Origin: CBDFKB01 sp965248715
GTDB lineage: Bacteria; Pseudomonadota; Alphaproteobacteria; Rhizobiales; Rhizobiaceae
Assembly (NCBI GenBank): GCA_965248715.1
Contig: CBDFKB010000008.1
Span: 1 to 64,000 of the forward strand
Reading direction: 5' to 3'
Length of the DNA stretch: 64,000 nucleotides
A program made the position numbers and the translations under genes. Position 1 is the first letter of the stretch; each line of letters begins with the position of its first letter. Shown here one piece after another: positions 59,393 to 64,000 of the stretch. The notes beneath the pieces are model-generated. The model had not been told where the DNA came from. It did not search any database and saw nothing but the letters and a program-made list of their open reading frames with translations.

Positions 59393-60415
59393 ATGTCCGA
59401 TCAAATTCAAAGCAATAATCGCCCCGGTTTCATGTCAATCCTTCTTCTCACAGCGGTTGGGTTGGCCATTGCAGGATCACTGGTCTGGCCGCATCAAGCC
59501 TGGGCGATGGGCCAGTCCGTGGCAATGAGCCTTGTCTCTGTGACGCCGCTCGTTGTTCCGGGAATTTTGCTTGCTGCATGGATTATGGCCAGCGGCGCAG
59601 ATGCCCAAATTGCCCGTGTCTTTGAAGGGCGGGTCTTGTACGCGATCGTCGCAGCCTCGGCGATTGGGGCGATTACGCCTGTCTGCGGTGTCACCGTCCT
59701 TCCGCTAATGGTGGGATTGCTGGCCGCAGGCATTCCTCTGGCTCCGGTTATGGCTTTCTGGCTGTCCTCTCCGGTTACCGATCCGGCGATGCTGGCAACG
59801 ACGGCAGCGACCCTCGGTTTCAGTTTTGCTGTTGGTAAAACAATTGCCGCCTTTGGTCTCGGCATCTGGGGCGGTGTTGTCACATCGGTTTTTGCGAGAC
59901 AAAGCTGGGCCACCGCACCTCTGCGACAAAACCGGATCGTCGGCAACTTGTCAGATTGTGGGTGTGGTGCGCCTTTGTCCTTTGATGCGCGGATTTGGAA
60001 AGACCCCGACCGTCGAGACATTTTTCGTCAGAAATTTGCCACGACGACACGGTTGATCCTGATTTGTCTTATTCCGGCCTTCGCAGCAGAATACGCGCTT
60101 AACTCAGTCCTCCAGCCTGAAGCGCTGTCGGTCTATGTGGGCGACGATGTCTGGTGGGCAATTCCCTTTGCAGTTTTTGTCGGAGCGCCGGCATATCTGG
60201 ATGGATACGCAGCGTTGCCTCTGACGCGCGGCTTGATGGATCACGGCATGTCGCCAGGCGCTGCGATGGCTTTTCTGGTTTCGGGGGGTGTTGTCAGTGT
60301 CTGGGGAGCAATGGCAATCTTCCCAGTTCTCAGGCTGAATCCGTTCCTTCTATACCTTGCCCTGGCAGTCTCTGGATCATTGATCGCAGGGTATGTCTTC
60401 GATTGGGTTGCGTGA
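59393..60415 (+). CDS. Membrane permease of the ArsP/UPF0718 type
   Basis: A 340-residue protein with about eight to ten hydrophobic segments. SVTPLVVPGILLAAWIMAS, ITPVCGVTVLPLMVGLLAAG and FWLSSPVTDPAMLATTAATL in the first half, and YLDGYAALPLTRGLMDHGMS with FLVSGGVVSVWGAMAIFPVL in the second, form the duplicated ArsP_1-type permease pattern. A Cys-containing loop (NLSDCGCGAPL) lies in between. Known members export organoarsenicals, others are unassigned; the substrate here is unknown. Start ATG at 59393 follows aagaaggg; a GTG at 59387 is possible. The sequence 60416-60569 shows no gene. Confidence 0.75.
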   Translation: MSDQIQSNNRPGFMSILLLTAVGLAIAGSLVWPHQAWAMGQSVAMSLVSVTPLVVPGILLAAWIMASGADAQIARVFEGRVLYAIVAASAIGAITPVCGVTVLPLMVGLLAAGIPLAPVMAFWLSSPVTDPAMLATTAATLGFSFAVGKTIAAFGLGIWGGVVTSVFARQSWATAPLRQNRIVGNLSDCGCGAPLSFDARIWKDPDRRDIFRQKFATTTRLILICLIPAFAAEYALNSVLQPEALSVYVGDDVWWAIPFAVFVGAPAYLDGYAALPLTRGLMDHGMSPGAAMAFLVSGGVVSVWGAMAIFPVLRLNPFLLYLALAVSGSLIAGYVFDWVA

Positions 60416-60569
60416 AGGCGACGTCGAATGGCTGCTCTAAACCGGATGTTCGGACATTCGTCGCAGCGCAGCAATTTGCACTATGGACTCCAACCAGCCT
60501 TTCGCTGCAAATTCAACGAATGTCTGGTTTCGTTAAATGTAGGATTCTGCTCTACGCCGGAATTGACCC

Positions 60570-61580
60570 CTACTGCCGGCCTTCTTGCACCGCGTGACAG
60601 GCAACTTCGGTGCCGTTTTCCTGCGGTTTTAGTACCGGCACTTCGCGTTTGCAGCGCTCATTGGCCAACGCACAGCGCTCATGAAATACGCAGCCCGGCG
60701 GCAGATTGACCGGCGATGGCACCTCGCCTGGCACCCGCACATGTTCAAAGGCGCGGCCGTCCATACTCGGGATCGCCGACAATAACAGCTGGGTGTAGGG
60801 ATGTTTTGGCCCGGCAAAAAGTTTCGCGGTTTCGGCCAATTCACAAACCGTTCCCAGATACATGACCGCGACCCTGGTACCGATATGTTCGACCACCGAA
60901 AGATCATGGGTGATGAACAAATAGGTCAGATCGTGGGTGGTGCGGGCTTCCATCAACACGTTCAGTACCTGGGCCTGGATCGACACATCAAGCGCCGAAA
61001 TCGGTTCATCGGCGACAATAAATTCCGGGCTGACCATCAGCGCCCTGGCGATCGATATGCGCTGGCGCTGGCCGCCGGAAAATTCGTGCGGATAGCGTGA
61101 TCCCCATGCCGGATCATTGCCGACCGAGCGCATGATTTCCTCGACAGTGTTGCGAATTTCCTCGTGGTTAAGATCGGGCCGGTGGTAGCGCAACGGTTCC
61201 TGCAGAATTTGCTGAACCGTCATGCGCGGATTGAGTGACGCATATGGATTTTGGAAAATCATTTGCATGCGCTGGCGAAAGGGTTTGCGCGCCCTGTCAT
61301 CCAGATTGTCGATCCTGCTGCCGTCGAAAGAAATCGAACCCATGGTCGGCTTGAGCAGGCCGATGATGGCACGGCCAAGCGTAGTTTTACCGCAACCGGA
61401 TTCGCCGACAACACAAAACGCTTCCCCCTTGTTGATATCGATCGTCACCCCGTTGAGTGCGTGCACCTTGGGCCGTTCACGCGACAAAAACCCGCTCGGC
61501 AATGGAAAATGCTGATGCAAAGCCTCGACCTTTACCAACGGTTGTATCGAGTTGGCGGGGGGTGGGCTCTTGTCGCTCAA
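60570..61580 (-). CDS. oppF: Peptide ABC transporter ATP-binding protein (OppF type)
   Basis: A 336-residue ATPase: NKGEAFCVVGESGCGKTTLG (Walker A), FQNPYASLNPRMTVQQIL (Q-loop), FSGGQRQRISIARAL (signature) and FIVADEPISALDVS (Walker B), then the C-terminal oligopeptide extension with its Cys-rich FeS-type end (PGCVFHERCALANERCKREV). The start is TTG overlapping the OppD stop (TTGA); the longer open frame has no homology. Last gene of the opp operon. Confidence 0.93.
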   Translation of the reverse strand: MSDKSPPPANSIQPLVKVEALHQHFPLPSGFLSRERPKVHALNGVTIDINKGEAFCVVGESGCGKTTLGRAIIGLLKPTMGSISFDGSRIDNLDDRARKPFRQRMQMIFQNPYASLNPRMTVQQILQEPLRYHRPDLNHEEIRNTVEEIMRSVGNDPAWGSRYPHEFSGGQRQRISIARALMVSPEFIVADEPISALDVSIQAQVLNVLMEARTTHDLTYLFITHDLSVVEHIGTRVAVMYLGTVCELAETAKLFAGPKHPYTQLLLSAIPSMDGRAFEHVRVPGEVPSPVNLPPGCVFHERCALANERCKREVPVLKPQENGTEVACHAVQEGRQ

Positions 61581-62578
61581 GGCTTTGCACCTTTGGTCGG
61601 TGATAGCCGTTCGGCATGATGACAGGCCACCGCGCGGTACTTGATCTCCCGCAATTTGGGGATGTCGGTGCGGCATTTTTCATCAGCGTGGGCACAGCGG
61701 GTGGAAAAGGCGCATCCAGGCGGGATCGCGTCGAGCGAAGGCATGGTGCCGGGTATCTGGTTGAGCGGACTACCGGGTACGTTGAGTTCCGGCAGCGCGG
61801 CGATCAGGCCCATGGTGTAGGGGTGACGCGGGCTATCGATGATCTCTCTGGTTGGTCCGGATTCGACCACATTGCCGGCATACATGACCAGCACCTGCTT
61901 GGTTACCGAACTTACCACCGCCAGATCGTGGGTAATCAAAATCAAAGCGGTGCCGTGCTCGCGGCATAATTCCAGCAGCAATGCCAGGATTTCCGCTTGT
62001 ATGGTCACATCAAGCGCTGTTGTCGGTTCATCGGCCACCATCAGCGCCGGGTCGCTCAACAAGGCGATTGCGATCACCACCCGTTGCCTGAGACCGCCAG
62101 ACAATTCGTGCGGGTAACCGTCCAACCGGGCTTCCGGGGAGGGAACCCGCACCTCGCGCAGTTTTTTCAGCGCCATTGCGCGCGCGTCTTCATAGGAGAT
62201 ATCGCGATGGGCCTGCAGGGTTTCGACCATCTGAGTGCCGATCGTCAGCACCGGATTGAGCGTCATCATCGGGTCTTGGAAGATCATCGAAATACGGTCA
62301 CCACGAATGGCGCGCATTTCTTCACCGGAAATTTTCGCCAGATCGCGGCCTTCAAACAAAATGCGTCCGTTGGCGATCCGACCGGGCTCGCTGATCAGGT
62401 TCAATATGGAAAAAGCGACCATCGATTTGCCGGCCCCGCTCTCGCCCACAATACCGATACGGTCTTCGGCTTCGATCGAGAAATTGACCCCGCGCAACGC
62501 CGTCAAGACCCCGTGGCGGTTCGGAAATTCGACCTCCAAATCCTGCACTTCCAATAGGGGCGGGACACTGGCCATCAT
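61577..62578 (-). CDS. oppD: Peptide ABC transporter ATP-binding protein (OppD type)
   Basis: A 333-residue ATPase. EAEDRIGIVGESGAGKSMVA (Walker A), FQDPMMTLNPVLTIGTQM (Q-loop), LSGGLRQRVVIAIAL (signature) and LMVADEPTTALDVT (Walker B), with the C-terminal oligopeptide extension (PPGCAFSTRCAHADEKCRTD). The ATG overlaps the stop of the upstream permease gene. It pairs with OppF to energise the importer. Confidence 0.93.
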   Translation of the reverse strand: MMASVPPLLEVQDLEVEFPNRHGVLTALRGVNFSIEAEDRIGIVGESGAGKSMVAFSILNLISEPGRIANGRILFEGRDLAKISGEEMRAIRGDRISMIFQDPMMTLNPVLTIGTQMVETLQAHRDISYEDARAMALKKLREVRVPSPEARLDGYPHELSGGLRQRVVIAIALLSDPALMVADEPTTALDVTIQAEILALLLELCREHGTALILITHDLAVVSSVTKQVLVMYAGNVVESGPTREIIDSPRHPYTMGLIAALPELNVPGSPLNQIPGTMPSLDAIPPGCAFSTRCAHADEKCRTDIPKLREIKYRAVACHHAERLSPTKGAKP

Positions 62579-63495
62579 AAATTCTTATAAAGTCGCGGGT
62601 TAAGCGCATCGCGCAGCCAATCGCCGAGCAGATTAAGTGAAAAAATCAAAATGATCAGCACCAAGCTCGGGATCATGGTGATCCACCAGGTGCCGGAAAA
62701 GATGAATTCAAAGCCGGAGCGGATCAACGATCCAAGCGATGGCTGGGTTACCGGCATGCCAAGGCCGAGAAAACTCAAGGAGGCTTCGGTAATGATCGCC
62801 TCGGCGATCTGGACGGTTGAGATTACCAGCACCGGCGACAAGGTGTTGGGCAAAACGTGGCGGAACATAATATGGCCTCGCGGCAGGCCGATCACCCGTG
62901 CTGCGTCGACATATTCCTTGCTGCGTTCGGCCAGAACCGACGCCCGGACCGTCCTGGCATATTGTGGCCACTCGGCAATGCCAATGACCAAGATCAGCAT
63001 GACGATTGCCAAATCGTCATATAGCTTGCTGCCAAATGCGGTTTGAAAAACCGCCAGCGCTATGATCGCCAGCATCAGGGTCGATACCGATAATTGGATG
63101 TCCGCCAAGCGCATGAAAAACGCATCGACCCGGCCGCCAATATAGCCCGATACCAGGCCGATGGAGATGCCGAGAACCGCCTGCAGCATAACCGCAAAAA
63201 CGCCAATCAGCAGGGAAATGCCAGTGCCGTATAGGATTGTTGAAAACATATCTCGGCCCTGGTGGTCGGTGCCGAGCAGAAAACGCGGATCGCCGCCTTG
63301 TTGCCAGGCCGGCGGCATTTCGGAATTCATAATATCGAGTTGGGTCAGATCATAGGGATTTTGCGGGGCGATCAACGGCGCAAGGATCGCCAACGCCACC
63401 ATTGTGAACACGACGATTGCGCTCCCCAGCGCCACCGGGTTCCTTTTGAAGCGGTAAAACAAATCCGACTTGAGGAATTGCCTGATCGCGCTCAT
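62575..63495 (-). CDS. oppC: Peptide ABC transporter permease (OppC type)
   Basis: A 306-residue membrane protein. The N-terminal segment (RFKRNPVALGSAIVVFTMVA) precedes one transmembrane helix and an extracytoplasmic loop with FLLGTDHQGRDMFSTILYGT, followed by the five-helix permease core with the coupling loop EYVDAARVIGLPRGHIMFRH. Start MSAIRQFLKSDL overlaps the oppB stop (ATGA); the longer open frame is the antiparallel reading of oppB sequence. Confidence 0.92.
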   Translation of the reverse strand: MSAIRQFLKSDLFYRFKRNPVALGSAIVVFTMVALAILAPLIAPQNPYDLTQLDIMNSEMPPAWQQGGDPRFLLGTDHQGRDMFSTILYGTGISLLIGVFAVMLQAVLGISIGLVSGYIGGRVDAFFMRLADIQLSVSTLMLAIIALAVFQTAFGSKLYDDLAIVMLILVIGIAEWPQYARTVRASVLAERSKEYVDAARVIGLPRGHIMFRHVLPNTLSPVLVISTVQIAEAIITEASLSFLGLGMPVTQPSLGSLIRSGFEFIFSGTWWITMIPSLVLIILIFSLNLLGDWLRDALNPRLYKNL

Positions 63496-64000
63496 CGCTC
63501 GCCTCCGACAATTTTGATGGTCGGATTGATCAGCGCGTAGGTGAGATCGACCAGGGTGTTGGAAACAACAAATATCAGCCCAACGATGATGATGTAGGCA
63601 ATAATCAACGGGGTATCGACACGGTTGACGGCTTCGAGGAACAAGAAACCCATTCCCGGCCACTGAAATACGGTCTCGGTGAGAATGGTGTAGGCGATCA
63701 GTGTGCCGATCTTCACGCCGCCAAGACTGACCACCGGAATGAGCGTGTTTCTTAGCGCATGCACGAACCAAATGCGTCTTGGCGACAAACCCTTGGCCCA
63801 GGCATAACGCACATATTCGCTTTGCAGTACTTCCAACATTTCAGCGCGGATCAAACGGATAAATAGCGGCAGCATGATTGCCGATAGGGCGAGCGAGGGC
63901 AGGACAATGTGTTTCAGTCCATCGGCGGTCAAAAGTCCGGTTTGCCAACCCCAGGGCATCGCCACGGTATCGCCGCGACCAAACGACGGCATCCAGCCAA
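63492..64000 (-). CDS. oppB: Peptide ABC transporter permease (OppB type), partial
   Basis: The C-terminal part, at least 169 codons, of an OppB-type permease; the start lies beyond the window. The coupling loop LQSEYVRYAWAKGLSPRRIW and the conserved FQWPGMGFLFLEAVNRVDTP are visible. The OppA-type binding protein, which should decide the peptide spectrum, is not in the window. Confidence 0.9.
   Translation of the reverse strand, partial: GWMPSFGRGDTVAMPWGWQTGLLTADGLKHIVLPSLALSAIMLPLFIRLIRAEMLEVLQSEYVRYAWAKGLSPRRIWFVHALRNTLIPVVSLGGVKIGTLIAYTILTETVFQWPGMGFLFLEAVNRVDTPLIIAYIIIVGLIFVVSNTLVDLTYALINPTIKIVGGER

Noticed and set aside
1..64000. tRNA, rRNA or prophage genes
   Set aside because: No cloverleaf with tRNA consensus bases, no rRNA-like stretch and no phage structural or integrase gene was recognised by reading; a covariance search was not possible.

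Overview
The window looks like a chromosome segment of an alphaproteobacterium, most likely a member of the Hyphomicrobiales. The main evidence is the gene order DUF2948 - hisD - UPF0262 - low-molecular-weight phosphatase - infA - maf (11962-16075), which I know from Brucella/Rhizobium-type genomes. Supporting evidence is the rhizobial-style intergenic palindromes built on gcgtgtcacccaaaagtggg (four places) and the very high density of amino-acid, betaine, TRAP and peptide uptake systems. No tRNA, rRNA, CRISPR array or prophage was seen.

Layout. 1-2574: mobile-element debris (IS3 end, two IS630 remnants in inverted orientation, a 540-bp inverted-repeat element) surrounding an apparently intact vapBC toxin-antitoxin pair; the IS630 has cut the front off a glyoxalase-related gene. 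3019-9448: a cold-shock protein, a polar amino-acid ABC transporter (ATPase, binding protein, two permeases), a glutamine-synthetase-like ligase and a CoA-transferase/racemase. 9553-11843: an ABC exporter pair. 11962-16075: the conserved core block. 16100-29200: an accessory island, visibly more AT-rich, with katA/oxyR, IS66, a broken helicase gene, a GFA-family gene between 25-bp direct repeats, IS21, IS3 and IS5 remnants, and a three-gene molybdenum hydroxylase operon. 29238-33269: glycolate oxidase glcDEF. 33467-39847: two L,D-transpeptidases, a methyltransferase, a DUF2927 protein, tag, and hisS, which has an odd internal segment. 39849-40587: three tandem palindromic units plus a cloverleaf-like element. 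40653-49565: IclR regulator, GMC oxidoreductase, terC interrupted by a stop codon, TRAP transporter and two sugar-acid-type dehydrogenases. 49582-57995: DeoR regulator and a betaine-type ABC importer, kinase-like protein and dimethylglycine/sarcosine dehydrogenase operon. 58453-60415: LysR regulator with a divergent ArsP-type permease. 60570-64000: oppBCDF, with oppB running off the window.

The genes together suggest a heterotroph living on small nitrogen- and carbon-rich metabolites: amino acids, betaines and N-methylated amines, organic or sugar acids, glycolate and peptides. A recurring design feature is a strong RNA hairpin or repeat cluster between the substrate-binding-protein gene and the permease or ATPase genes (5015-5034, 45076-45375, 51489-51527). 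The best candidates for something undescribed are the replaced segment inside hisS, the 273-bp element with perfect 27-bp inverted ends and cloverleaf potential, the tandem palindromic arrays that abut stop codons, and the kinase-like gene in the betaine operon. All calls rest on reading the sequence and on memory of families; no database search was run.
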